64,000 bases of DNA, taken from Sarcophilus harrisii (Eukaryota; Chordata; Mammalia; Dasyuromorphia; Dasyuridae). The position numbers and the translations under genes were made by a program. The stretch lies in the NCBI RefSeq assembly GCF_902635505.1, contig NC_045430.1:110101925-110165924 (forward strand), written 5' to 3'. Every line of letters starts with the position of its first letter. The first letter of the stretch is position 1. Below the pieces are notes generated by a model, which did not search any database, was not told where the DNA came from, and saw nothing but the letters and a program-made list of their open reading frames with translations. Positions 46,285 through 58,429 of the stretch are shown here, piece by piece.

Positions 46285-46835
46285 TGGGAGATGGGGGGAG
46301 GGAGGAGAAGCCAGAGAAGGGGGAGGAGGAGAGAGACAAACACAGAGATACACACACACAAAGACACAGAGAGATATGGAGGAAGAGAGACAGAGAGAGA
46401 CAAAGAGAAAGGGAGGAAAGGAGAGAAAGGAGAGAGGGAGGAAAAGAAGGAGAGAGAGAAAAGAAGAAGAAGAAGAAAAAGAAGAAGAAGAAGAAGGAAG
46501 AGGAGGAGGAGGAGGAGGAGAAGGAGAAGGAGAAGAAAGAAGAAGAAAAAGAAAAAGGAGGAGGAGGAGAAGGAGAAGGAGGAGGAGGAGAAGAAGAAGG
46601 AGAAGGAGGAGGAGGAGGAGAAAGAAAAGGAGAAGAAGAAAGAGAAGGAGAAGTAAAAGAAGAAGAAGAAGGGGGAGGAGGAGGAGGAGGAGAAGAAGAA
46701 GGAGGAGGAGGAGGAGGAGGAGGAGGAGAAAGAAAAGGAGGAGGAGAAGAAAGAGAAGTAGAAGAAGAAAAAGAAGAAGAAGAAGAAGAAGAAGAAGAAG
46801 AAGAAGATGAGGAACAGGAGGAGGAGGAGGAGGAA
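46285..46835. repeat. Polypurine block of (GAA)n/(GGA)n
   Basis: The plus strand is almost only A and G; 46402-46653 is 252 bases without a pyrimidine. Long open frames on both strands (Glu/Lys/Arg/Gly or Leu/Pro/Ser only) are composition artefacts. Confidence 0.95.
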
Positions 46836-46949
46836 GATACTCTGGTATTCCTCTTATATCTCTGATCAGGAGACCATTAGTCCATGGTATCTCTGTCATA
46901 TTGCTAAATAACATCATTTCCCCTATAAGCAGACTATCTTTTGCCTCTT

Positions 46950-47020
46950 TTTATATTCTCAACATTTAACATAGTGCCTTGCATATAGTAGATACTTAAT
47001 AAATGTTTGTTGAATGAATG
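46950..47020 (+). mobile_element. L2-type 3' tail
   Basis: TTTAACATAGTGCCTTGCAT, then AGATACTTAATAAATGTTTG. Confidence 0.75.
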
Positions 47021-48820
47021 ATCCTTTAAATGGGTGACAAAAAGTATCAATCAATAATCAATTTCAATTATAGATTTTAGCGTTAATTTAGACTAAGTGT
47101 CCCAAATCCTTGGCACTGGTGTGGCAGTTGTATCGGAGCCATGACTGAGGAAACTTTGTCACCCTGGAGGACATCTTCAAAATATCAAGTTAATTTAGAA
47201 CTGGGATAATTCAAGGGATGGAAGGAAATATGACATTTTAACAAAATCCTTGAGGAAAAATGACTTGAATAAGAAGAGGCGAGAAGGAGGGGTCTTGTTT
47301 TTGGTCTTGGCCAGAGAAGAACTTTTCAAGTTTCTAAGAGTACAGAGGATTTCCGATTTCCTGTATTTATGTGTGTTTTTGCGGTTCCCCCTGGTGGTTT
47401 GCCTAGACCGCACCCAGAACAGCCTGCTTGTCATGCTTGGGACCAATTATCACTTGTTAAGCAGTCCCATTTCTGATGGCAAAGGAAGGGCTATTGAAAA
47501 TTTTGAGTGTGATGCTCCAGCTTTGGTCTTGGTTTCCTTACCTCAAGAGAAACCTGGGAAATTCCTAAAGGTAAAGGGTCGAGCAATATCCTAAAACAGT
47601 CTTATTTACATCCATTTACTTAGGCAAAATAGGTATATTTATATATTCTCTAACCACAACTATGTATGTATTTGCAGTGGAGGGTTTGGAATGGGAAGAG
47701 TTTTACTCTTTTCTTGGCTTTAGTTCTTAAAGCAGACATAGATATCCTCTGCCTGCTTCTAAAGGGCGTAGAGACCCGGAGAGCCTATTTCTTTCAGCCA
47801 GGAGTGACTCAGGGGGTATTTTGTGGTCCCATAGATTCTTCTGCTTGGGTAAAGAGCTGGAGGGGCTGATGAATCATGGTTGCTTAGCTGGTATTGGGTA
47901 TACAAAGAAATAGCACCTGTTGCTCCGTTGGCCCTCTTGGTTCTTTCTTTTCCTGAAGCTGAGTGGTAAAGCAAGAGCTGCTGGGTTCTGCTGGGTGCAG
48001 GAATAGCAGGGAGGCTGAATTCTATTTCTTGGCCATCGTGCATTGAGTACATAGTGCCTCTTTTTCTTTTGTATTCATTCTTCCCGAAGCTTAAGTAAAT
48101 GAGCATCTGGAGACAGATTTGACCAGTTTGTGACTTCAGGACCTTTAAGAGATCTGGAGAGACATCCGAGTTCCCACTAGGAAACAGGGTTGATAGTAGG
48201 GTCTACTGGAGAAGATAACAATGGCTGATAACAGAGAATGTCCCAGCAGTTGGAAATGGAAAGCTGGTCAGCTGAGGATGGTGATGGCTTCAGGGAGTGT
48301 GATTTTTGAAGCAGAGAAGAGCTGGCTGTGAAATGTACCAATATTCCAAATCCAGCAAAAAGCTATATTTAAGGGGAACTTCCTCAGAATTTCACAAAGG
48401 AATAAACTGATTCCCAAGACCAGGGGAACTTTTTTGAATATTCTTCAAGTCAACATGTACTCTACACCTGTGCTTTATGTAAGCCCACTCTCCATAGGGA
48501 CTTTGACTAAGAAGAGAGTAAGTTTCTGGGATTTGGAGAGAATATTTTGTAACATTTTTCTTATATCACTTTAACAAATAATCCTTTTTCTAAAAACTAG
48601 TAGAGTTCTAATGGCTGTTTGATAATTAAGAGTATATTAGATAGGGGCTCTGTAACTATACTGTTAGAAACTCCATTTTCTAAGGATTACTTCTAGAAAG
48701 CTGTGTTAAATTAATTTAGCCAGCCTCTAATCTGTGGGTGACTGGAGCCAAACAGAATAGGGTAGAGACAGGAGAGTCAGGAATCAAACAGAAATTTAAG
48801 TTAAAAGGTCAGATGTTCTG
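47020..48820. other. Mostly unique sequence, no gene assigned
   Basis: GC content is higher than in the neighbouring repeats and few transposons are recognisable. The C3AR1 5' non-coding exon could lie in this kind of segment, but I see no evidence that fixes it. Confidence 0.35.
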
Positions 48821-48824
48821 GAGC

Positions 48825-49135
48825 CCCATCCCTGTTGGGGGGAGGAACCTGCTTTAGTGTGGGGAGATCCCAATACTTAGACCAATGATTGTGCAAGGAG
48901 TGTAGCCTTGACAATGAGGGGCAATTGCAACAATGTGGCAAATTTGATTCATATCAGGGCTTCATGACCAGAACTTGGCTGAGCTCAGAGAACACCTGGC
49001 AACACAACAATTATGTGATTTTAGTAGAGGGTAAAATCATTCAGAGGGTGAGCACAAAGGATTGTTCCTATATCAAGCTCAGTACATAGCTTGTTTGCTG
49101 GGCTTTAGAAAATATGTTATCTCCTAATATCTTGA
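48825..49135. mobile_element. LTR-like repeat, copy A
   Basis: It is shared with 54650-54950: GTGTGGGGAGATCCCAATAC, TTCATGACCAGAACTTGGCT and CTCCTAATATCTTGA. It is most likely a retroviral LTR or leader fossil. Broken; family not named. Confidence 0.45.
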
Positions 49136-49139
49136 TATT

Positions 49140-52100
49140 TCTTCCTTTTGGTCAAAGGGAGGGGGTCTGAATGAACCCCTATCTTCCTGCCTTATAAAAA
49201 AGAGGCAGGTATAAGTCCAAATGCCATAAGGAGTCAGTTAGGCCAGGACAAGGATTTTTATTACAGGCGGTCATGTTCTTGATGGCACCTACTGGGGAAA
49301 TGTTTCACAGGTATCATTGTCAGTCTTATTTGATTGCAAACAGGAGAGGGGACAAGAATGTGTTGACATTAGAAAGAGAAAATGTCATCACACACTTGAA
49401 TCAGGGAGTTGGTGGCTGGGGCACATAATAAAAGAGGAGAGGAGAAAAAAACTAGGGCAGTAATCTCAGCCCTTGTCTAGAATCTTGGGACAGCTTTCTC
49501 ATCTGGATTTTGGCTGCTTCTGCATCCATAATAGATGAACCTTCAAATCTTTAGAGGAATCTGCTATTCAGTCAGGAGCAGGGGCGTTCTTCAGATGATC
49601 CAAGAGTCTACACACACCCTCCTTAATTAGATGACTTGGTAAGGACCCTTAGGAAAAACTCCTTGCATTAATCTTTGAATATGAGTTTCTGGTCAGCATA
49701 ACACAGATCCTTTGTTGAGGGTCTCTAGACAACAACATAGAGATGATCTAGTTTCCTAGACACACAGGGCTAGGTTCAAACAAGGTGATACAATTTCTCT
49801 CAAAATTTCCATAATTGCATATTTATATTGTCAGGTACATATCAAACTACTTAGAGTCTCACAATGGACTAATTCTGAGAAGGGAAAATTACATGTCACC
49901 AAGCTAATCAATAAAACTTAAACATAACTAAAATCAATTCTTCTTATATTCTAGTTATCCATTCTCAATGTGCATTTAATTAAGATACTTTGAGTCCCAG
50001 AAGTCTCATGTACTCATCCGGTCCATAGATCTTTTCTTGGCCTATAGACTTTATTCTCAAGACAGCCCTAAAGGGGGCTCTGTTTCTCTTGTTTCAAATT
50101 GAATGGTTTCTAAATAATTCTGACTTAATATAATTTAGTAAATGTGGTCTTTCAATTTTAAAATTTCAGAGAATTTCAGTTTATATACTATTTGTTGTTC
50201 CTATTATTACCTAAATTCTGTACCTAGTATAAGAATCTTTAAAAATTTTGTGAAAATCCAACTATAAAATGAGGTCTTCTGCCTTTTAAAATTATCAAAT
50301 ACTTTAAAATGAGAAAATAATTTCACTTTCTTTACTGTTATCAATGTGTAAAATTATTAATCCATAAATCTAAAATCTATTCCATAAGAAATTATTATTA
50401 AAACATATTCAAAGCATGAATTACCATGATAGATAAATATTGGAAGTTAATAATAAAGTTATATATATAGTTCTTAAAGAAACAATCCAATCTTTTTGCA
50501 TTTATCAAAACTTACCATTCCATTTAATTAGAAAACTTTTACATTACATCTTTGATTTATTTCTTTATTTAAAAATGCTCCCCTTAGGAAGATATCATCC
50601 CTATATTATAATTTACCCACAGATAGAGGTTAAAATTGTATATTTATATTTGTATTCTACTAGTAACTCAGAAATGTTCTCAGAAATAATCAATCTATTA
50701 TTTAGTATACTTAGTATTGTACTTTACAAAACTTCTTAATTATAGAAATTTGCCATAAAAGGAAAAAGAGGCACACAATTATATACCAATATCATGTATT
50801 ATAACATAGGGGAAAGGTTCTTTAGCTCTGATTGATTCCAGGCATGAGTCATGTTTGACAGCAAATCATATAGTCAAAGGGTGTGAAAAGCAAGGCTGGA
50901 TTAACCTGATTAACCAGATGGGAATTTTCCTTGTCAGAAAGGAAACAGTACAATGGGAAAATAGAGTCAGCAGGATCTTACCTAGGTTGAGCCAAGGCAA
51001 TCCCCAGAATTTTTCCAGGCACAGATATCCATCTTTAGCAGTTCCTAGACTGTAGCACAAGACAGTTTCTACTTGGCTTCATGACAATTTAGTCAACTAT
51101 GCCTGTAATCAAAGCTGAAAATAATGGTAAATTACAGTCCCCAAAATTTTTACCTTAATTTCACTAACTACAATTTAAGGCTTGAATATCTTTCTTGGTG
51201 TTTCCCTAACAGTTAATATTTCATTTATCCTTTACTTATAAATAGAAACTATATTCTAGGGCTTTAGATGTACAGCAAATACCTAATAGTTGACTCATCA
51301 TTAAATACTTAATAATATTCAAATACATTTTTATAACATCTTTTAAAATACATGTCTAACAGCATCCAGATTAGAAAGTTGGTTTGTCTGTTACAGTGTT
51401 ACAGTGATCTCTAGAATTTCACAACATAAGAGAATTTAGAAATACAAGAATAACAAAAAATAACACATATATAAAATACTAAACAAGACTTCAGGTGACA
51501 CCAATTGCTTTTCCAAATTATCTCTTACAAAAATAATTAACCTTATTACCTTTAGCATTTTAAAACACTTCAGAATTATCAGGTATGGGACAATTACGTT
51601 CAATTAAAGAATTAATGTAATGCTTTAACGTATTAAGCACTTTACAATCATTATATTATTTTGACTCAACAACCCAAGAAGATGAGTGCCACTATTACTT
51701 TTCTTTTTATAGATTAGGAAAGTGGAACAGAGATTAGATAATTTACCAAAGATAACACAGCTAATAAATTTTTGCAATCATAATGTCATTTAAGCTACTC
51801 TACATTTTCCCAGTATTTTTTTCAGCAACTATATTTAGGAATCTGATCTGAGATGAGAGGGATTAATAGGAAGAGGGTCTTTGACTTGGGGAAGTCACAG
51901 AAATCTTTTTTGGTTTAAACAATTTTATCTCTTTTCATAGTCAAGGAAGGGGGGTTAATAAAAGGTTGCTATGAGGTGAAAATGTATACTTATTTTTTTC
52001 TTTCTTTACTGTGAAATTACTTTCAAACTAGTAGACTTCCTTCTTTGCTCTAGAACAATGAAGCTAATAATTTGTCATTTTCTTTTAAAACTTTTATAAA

Positions 52101-52590
52101 ATCTTATCCTTATTTTTCCTTAAAACAGATTCTATGGAGTAGTACTCAAAAACTTACTAAGATATTTTAGAATTACCCTAAGGTCCCAGGAGTTCTCTGC
52201 AATCTTAAAATGATTACTCTTGAAACTCTTTAATGGTTAATTTTCAAATATCCAGAATCTGTTAAGATGTATTTAGTAGTTCTACAAACTTTGATGATCT
52301 GACTTTATTTCTGTAAATCCAATATACACCAAAGTTGAAATGATAAAAAAAGTATTGCAGATTTTTTCTTTTTCCCTTTTCTTACAATCTAATCTTTTAA
52401 GGAGAGAGGATTTAGTCCTTCTCCTGGATCAGTTACTTCAACTATGAAAAGTCATTAATTTTTCCTAGTGTTCTAAACTTTGGCTACAGCTCTTAGAAGT
52501 TTTTCTGGCTGGCTGCATTTTAAATCTTTCAATGTAATTTCAGATATAATATTGATTATACACGTACAATCATGTTAAACATAGCTTCAT
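49140..52590. other. AT-rich region, probably decayed retroelement
   Basis: It has long AT-rich stretches without open frames of interest and a reverse MIR at about 51640-51790. Following copy A, the 49140-51180 part may be internal sequence of an old retroelement, but I cannot show it. Confidence 0.3.
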
Positions 52591-53450
52591 AGTTGTCATG
52601 TGACTACTATGAATCAGAACAAAAGAGAAAAACTACAAGAAAGGAAAAACAAAAACAAAGTAAAAATAGTATGTTTCAATCTGCATTCAGAATTTATTAT
52701 TCTTTCTCTGGATATGGATAGCATTTACCATCCAAGTCTTTTGAAATTATCTTGGATCACTGTATTGTTGAGAATTTATTCTATCATAGCTGATCATTGC
52801 ACAATGTTACTTTTGCTGTATACAATGTTGTTCTGGTTCTCCTCACTTTATGCAGCAACAGATATTCATCTAGGTCTTCCTAGGCCTTTCTGAAATCAGC
52901 ATGCTCATCATTTCTTTTTTCTTTCTAAATTTATTTTATTTGAAAAAATAGTGTAAGAAAAAAGAAAAATAGAAAAAAAATACAAAACAAAATAAAGCAA
53001 AACAAAAGAGAGCATTGATATGTGTCCAGCAGAACATCAGGGAGGACTCAAAATATATATTCAAAAAATAGCAACAAATCATCAGATCAAGAAAGAATAT
53101 CTATATATGTATATCTATATTTATATATATATTAGTAGAAATTATTTTCATGAATATCCATTTTTTTCTTTACTTTCTCATAAATGGTTCTTTAGTTCTC
53201 TGCTATGCATCTTATTTACTTTATTCTTTTTTCCCTCTTTCATTCCTCCTCAAACAAGTTACTGTTATTAAAAATATATTTATATATACATATGCAGATA
53301 TATACATACATACACACACACCCACCTACCCACCACATACACATGTGTGTGGAATAGAGAGATAAGGTGAAGAACTTACAGGAATATGTGACTTCTTTTT
53401 CTGTATTTTATTTTCATTATTTCTGTGTTTCCCCTATGACCTGTATAATA

Positions 53451-53888
53451 TGTGAAGGCCCAATATTTACTTGAGCCTTGGCCAGCTATAAACATATTTA
53501 CTTAACCTGAGCTGATGACATTTATCAGTATTTGATATTTATCGATATTTAGTCTATTAGCTTGACCACTATCTGCTTGATTAAGCCTGAAGGTCTGATT
53601 TTCTGTTTCCTAATTTCGGGGAAACAGAAACCTTCCATTCTAATCTCTCCAGATAGCAACAACCAATTAGATGCCTTCCCTTCCCCTTCTCAATGCTCTC
53701 TTACTTGTGATGTAATCTCGTGTATAAAAGCTGTGTATCTTTACTACTTTAGTTCTCCTACCGAGCTTTCTGTTTCTTATCTTGTGACGTTTCATCCTCT
53801 GAAGGTTTTAATAAACAACCTTTCTGCTTTCTATTTTGAGTGATCTCTGAGTAGTCATTTTGGGTAAGGGTTTTCTACATCCCTCACA
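53451..53888 (+). mobile_element. Solo LTR fossil of an endogenous retrovirus
   Basis: It runs from TGTGAAGGCC to CCCTCACA (TG...CA, inverted TGTGA/TCACA ends). It has a TATA-like GTATAAAAGC and a poly(A) signal TTAATAAAC in the right order. No internal region adjoins it. Target duplication not clear; moderately old. Confidence 0.75.
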
Positions 53889-54007
53889 CATGTATTTCCT
53901 ATCCCTGCTGCCTCTTTAATTAAATTCTACTCCATAACTTGCCTTGCTATTACTTAATCCTCCCGCCTACCCAAGGATCCCTCCCTTGTCCTCTTTCCTC
54001 CCCCCTT

Positions 54008-54165
54008 CTTAATTTTTAATTATTTTTTTTAATTTTTGCTGAGGCAATTGGGGTTAAGTAAGTTGTTCAGGGTCACACAGCTAGAAAGTGTTAAAAGTCT
54101 AAAGTTAGATTTGAACTCAGATCCTCCTGACTTCAGGGCTGCTGCTCTATCTACTGTATCTTCCC
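54008..54165 (-). mobile_element. tRNA-derived marsupial SINE
   Basis: In reverse: TTTGCTGAGGCAATTGGGGT, GGTCACACAGCTAG, GATTTGAACTCAGATCCTCC, GCTCTATCTACTGT. Confidence 0.8.
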
Positions 54166-54649
54166 TCCCCCCCTTATTTCTTTATAGATTTTGGAGGATG
54201 ATATACTCTTCATTTATATATGTAGTATTGTCTATTGAACCCATTCACAATGTGAGTAGATTTTCAGAACTACAGTACTCATCATTTCTTTTTTCTTTTT
54301 CTTTTTTTGGTACTCATCATTTCTTATAAAATAATAGTATTCCATTACCTTCATGTACCATAACTTATTCAGTCATTTTCCACTTGATGGGCATCCACTC
54401 AATTTCCAATTCTTTGCAAAGACAAAAAGAACTGCTACAAATATTTTTATATTGAGTCCTTTCCCTTTTTAATGCTCTCTGTGTGATATAGACTCAGACA
54501 TGGAACCAACGAGTATGTACAGTTTTATAGTACTTTGGGCATAGTTCCAAATTGCTCTCCAGAATAATTGGATCAGTTTACAATTCCACTAACAAATCCT
54601 TTCAAATTTCAAAGTGAGGGAAATAGCTTGTGAACAATGACACATATAT

Positions 54650-54950
54650 CAGGGCCCTTCCCTTTGTTCAGGGAACCACGGCAGTGTGGGGAGACCTTGG
54701 TATTTATACCAATCATTGCACAATAAATTGTAGCCCCGATTCATAGCAGGGTTTCATGACCAGAACTTGGCCAAGCTCAGAGGACACCTGTTGGCTGCTC
54801 AAAGTAATACAATAATTAAGTGATTGCCAGATGGTGAAATCATCCAGAGGGTAAGCATAATGAATTATTATTATTTCAACTTTAGAGCACAAATTTCTTG
54901 CTGTAACAAAGATCTGTAAAACAGGGTACCTCCTAATATCTTAACTGTTG
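54650..54950. mobile_element. LTR-like repeat, copy B
   Basis: Same family and orientation as 48825-49135. It is a separate, broken fossil, with no complete element between the two. Confidence 0.45.
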
Positions 54951-55102
54951 AAAATAGTTAGTTGGCCTTGGGTGACCCAACTTGCTAGTGCAAATGGGAG
55001 TTGAGCAAGTGAGTTCAAAGGTATGCTACAGATGTATATGTATATGTATGTTTGCATATGTGTATTGCCCTCATCGCCTTCCTGATCAAACTCCATATCA
55101 TC

Positions 55103-56334
55103 AAATACTGTAAGGTTCTTGTTTGGTTTTCTGGAGGTCTCTGAGAAGCCTTCTTTTCAGTAGATTAATCACCACAAGAGTAGCCAGGTGTTAAAGTCTA
55201 AATTCTTTATTGTCTCCTGCCTGAGGCTGGGCAGCTTTCTGGAGAGCCTTCCAGACCAGCCTTGGTCTCAGTGGGAGAAGTGTAGGAGGCCAGACACCAC
55301 AAAGCTAACAAAGACGGAAATGAATCTGGCTCCCCTTGGCTCTGAGAGCTTGAGCTCCTGCCTCCAGTCCATTTGTCTTCTCTCGCTCTGTCTCTGAGCC
55401 TATCAGTCCCCCAGGAGAGCCACTAAGAACCCGAACGAAGATGGAATGAATCTCTCTGAGTCCGAGGGTTTGTGCTTCAGGCTCCAGCCATCACAAAGGT
55501 AAATGATGGAATGAATCTGTCTCTGGGCCCCAGCTGGCTGTTATATACTCTATTATCATTACATTATCATAGATGTGAATCTTGTGGAACTATATTAAGT
55601 ACTAAGTACATATACTGAACTAGAGAACTATTAAGCACCATGATAAACTAGATAACCATTGTCTTCATCAATTCCACTGAGTTAGCACCTGTAGTGCCAC
55701 AGTTTTTTTATTGTCCTGACTCAGTTGCCCTAATTGTCCTGACTCAGTTTCCCTAAATTGTTCTGCCTCAATTTCCCTAATTGGTCCTGTTTCAGTTTCC
55801 TTAATTGTTCTGCCCCAATTCCCTTAGTTGCAAATCCCTCCTCTGGCTCATTTAGACTGATATAACTCAGGGCTATTTGCCCTAAAGTTATAAATTGTCA
55901 ATATGTAAACTCAGAATGGGGGAATCCAGACATTCTGTCTCTAGTCAGATACTTTCTTAACTTCTAGCTTGTTAGAATTTATGGTCCTACCCCCCCAACC
56001 TGTCAGAGCCAAGTTGATACTTCCTGCTTGAAGATTCCCAGTCACCAGAGTTTGGACTCCACCTTCCTGCCTTTGTTTAGCTACTGTGTATAAATATGTC
56101 ATTGAGAACTCGAATTGGCTGCTGGTTGCTGACTAGATGCTGGATTCTTGGAGACCATAGTCTCATTCAGCCCTGGGACCAAACCATGGATCCATTTGAT
56201 CGTAGTAAATCTCTCCCTTCCAAATAAAATATTAAAAACTCTTTAATCTCTATCTTGCCTCGGTTTCTCCAGCATTACACACCTTGCAAGAATCCTTGTT
56301 TTAAGTACAAGAGTTCTATCCCATAACAAAATAC
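55103..56334 (-). mobile_element. Solo LTR fossil, interrupted by another LTR
   Basis: It is bounded by AAATAC at 55103-55108 and 56329-56334, a 6-bp duplication. The LTR runs from TGTAAGGTTC to CCATAACA; its two parts are 55109-55689 and 56280-56328. In minus orientation it has a TATA box (GAGTATATAA) and a TTTATT (AATAAA reversed) near 55205. The 6-bp duplication fits a class II (betaretrovirus-like) origin. A second copy is at 57483-58039. Broken, no internal genes. Confidence 0.8.
55686..56283 (+). mobile_element. Solo LTR fossil inserted in the previous LTR
   Basis: It runs from TGTAGTGCC to GCATTACA (55690-56279) with a 4-bp duplication CACC on each side, which fits a class I (gammaretrovirus-like) origin. 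Its left part carries five tandem 23-24-bp units (55710-55826). A TATA-like GTATAAATATG and AAATAAAATATTAAAA follow in order. It is younger than the LTR it interrupts. No internal region. Confidence 0.85.
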
Positions 56335-57015
56335 TTGCTGTATATTTTCAATTAGATATCCCATTGACACAAATTCAGAATTTTCAAAATGGAATTCTAT
56401 CTTCTGTCCTAAACTTGTTCAAACTCCAAACTTTCCAGTTCTGTTGAAGGTTACTCAGGTTCGTAATCTCAACTTCAATTCTTTACTCTTCCTAAGTCCT
56501 CATATCCAACAGCCCGAAACACCTATACTTATCTCTACACTCACATAACCATCCTTGTTCAGGACTTCATTACTTCTTCCCTGAACTAATTCAGTAGTTG
56601 TCTAATTGGTTTTGCTAATCCCAATCTCTCCCTTCTCTAATCTACCCTTTATACAAGTGGTGGGAAACAATCTTTCTAAAGTATAAGATTAATAATATCA
56701 CTCCTCTATTCAAGAATATGCAGTACCTATTATCTCTAAGTTAAAATAAACAGATGCCTCAGTTGGATATTTAAAGTCTTTTATGGTCAAGCATGTCTTT
56801 ATGGATTTATTTCATAATACTCCATTCATTCTACATTCCAGTGAAACTGACCTTGCTATACCCTGAACTTGGCATTTCATCTCCATTTCTTTCAGTTAAT
56901 TTGTCTAGGAACTTATGTTTTCTGTTGTCTTATAACCCTTATTTCCTCTTTACTTCTGGATCTTTTCTTCCTAAAAGATTCAGCAAAGGCCCTGCCTCCT
57001 ACACCCTACTCCCCG
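56335..57015 (+). mobile_element. Old L2 remnant
   Basis: TCAAAATGGAATTCTATCTT, CAGGACTTCATTACTTCTTC and GTGAAACTGACCTTGCTATA follow the L2 region seen at 25900-26300. Decayed. Confidence 0.6.
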
Positions 57016-57022
57016 TTCCCTA

Positions 57023-58210
57023 AATAAATCAGCAAGCATTTATCCATCATCTGCTATATACCTGGTGCTATGCTAAGACATGAGATTATAAAGAAAGGCT
57101 AAAAACAGTCTCGGACTTCTAGGAACTCAGAGAAACATGTAAACAATTATGTATAAACAACAGGTAAGCTAGGTGTCACAGTGAATAGAACACTGGGCTG
57201 GAATCAGGAAGACATCTTCATTGGTTCAGAACTGGCTTCAAACACTTCCTACTTGTATTGCTTCCATTTTCTTAGAGAAGTTGGGGAAAGAAATAACAAA
57301 CCACTTCAGTATCTTTTCCAAGAAAACACTAATAGAGTGATGAAGAATTGGATGTGACTGAATAATATGTGTAAAAAATACTTATACATACAGAGGATAT
57401 TTTAGAGTTAATTACAAAAGGAAAACACTATTAAAGGAGACTCAGAAAGGCTTCTTTGTAGACACTGAGACTTTAAATGAAATGTTCTTAGTTTTTCTGG
57501 AGGTCTTGGGAGCAGTCTTCTTTCCAGTTGATTAATCACCACAAGAATAGCCAGGTGTTAAAGTTCAAAAGTCTTTATTGTCTCCTTCCCTTGGTGTTCA
57601 GCTAGCTTTGTCCTGGCCTTCAGGAGGGGACTTGGTTTCAGTGGAGAAAATGCAGGTAGGACAGGCCAGCTACCACAGGGTGTGAGATGGGATGAATGAA
57701 TCTGTCTCTCAGTCCCCCAGAAAAGCCACCAGGAGCCTGACCAAAGATGGAATGAATCTCTTTCCTTGGTTCCAAGAGCTTGAGCTCCTACCTCCAGTCC
57801 TTTGTCTTCTCTGCCCCAGAATGAATCTGGCTGAGGCTCCTAATTTATATACTCTACACTGAGTATAAACCAATCATTATATCGATAGGAAACCATTATT
57901 TGTTGTAAGATTAAATCAATCATACCGAATTTAGAGAACTCTTAATCACCATGCTAAAAACTAGATAACCATTGTTCTTTATCACTTCTACTGACTTAAC
58001 ACCTTGTAAGAAATCTTGTTTTAGAGTTCTGGCCCATAAGAAACTGAGACTTGAATAAAGCCAGTGAAGCCAGGAAGTAGAAACAAGGGAGAGAATTCTA
58101 AGCATAGGAGATAGCCAGTGAAAATTAGGTTGGAAGATGGAGTGTGAAGTGCAAAGGATAGCAAATAGACTGTCACTGTGGAGGGGTAGCTATGAGAAGC
58201 CCAGTGCTTC
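57023..58210 (+). mobile_element. Copy of the unnamed old repeat, with SINE and LTR insertions
   Basis: The host repeat is the family of 6890-8200. A tRNA-derived SINE lies at about 57167-57375 (plus: GCTAGGTGTCACAGTGAATA). An LTR fossil lies at 57483-58039 (minus), the second copy of the 55109 family, without a clear target duplication. Confidence 0.65.
57483..58039 (-). mobile_element. Solo LTR fossil, second copy of the 55109 family
   Basis: It shares GGTGTTAAAG near its start, a TTTATTGTCTCC segment and the end text CACCTTG...TTGTTTTA. The TATA box (GTAGAGTATATAAA) reads on the minus strand. No adjoining viral genes; broken. Confidence 0.75.
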
Positions 58211-58429
58211 TTAGTATTTTCTCTTTGCTCAGATTAATATGTACAAATGTATCATTTGTATATTTATTGTACCTTCCCATGAGACTGTTACCTCCTTGCA
58301 AGTCGGAACTATTTTTTGATTTTCTTTATATCCTTAAATCCCAGCAATGGATACATAGTTAATTTGAAGTTATATCTTGTCTAGGACATTAACTCAATAA
58401 TGAGCAAAACACTTAATCTTACACTGCTC

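Larger units (their letters stand above)
52600..54600 (-). mobile_element. L1 3' part split by a 1.4-kb compound insertion
   Basis: Minus-strand L1 runs to CTCATCATTTC at about 52904-52914 and continues from CTCATCATTTCTTATAAAAT at about 54304 to GAATAATTGGATCAGTTT. The inserted block holds T-rich sequence, an LTR fossil and a SINE. Repeated CTCATCATTTCTTTTTTC at both edges marks the target duplication. Confidence 0.7.

Noticed and set aside
46229-46917. Long frames on both strands rich in Glu/Lys/Arg or Leu
   Set aside because: Translation of the polypurine tract; no real protein.
47250-47594. 114-codon open frame
   Set aside because: No family, no splice or promoter context; kept only as part of an unassigned unique stretch.
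55109-58039. A provirus flanked by two LTRs
   Set aside because: The sequence between the LTRs is L2, another dispersed repeat and a SINE, with no retroviral genes.
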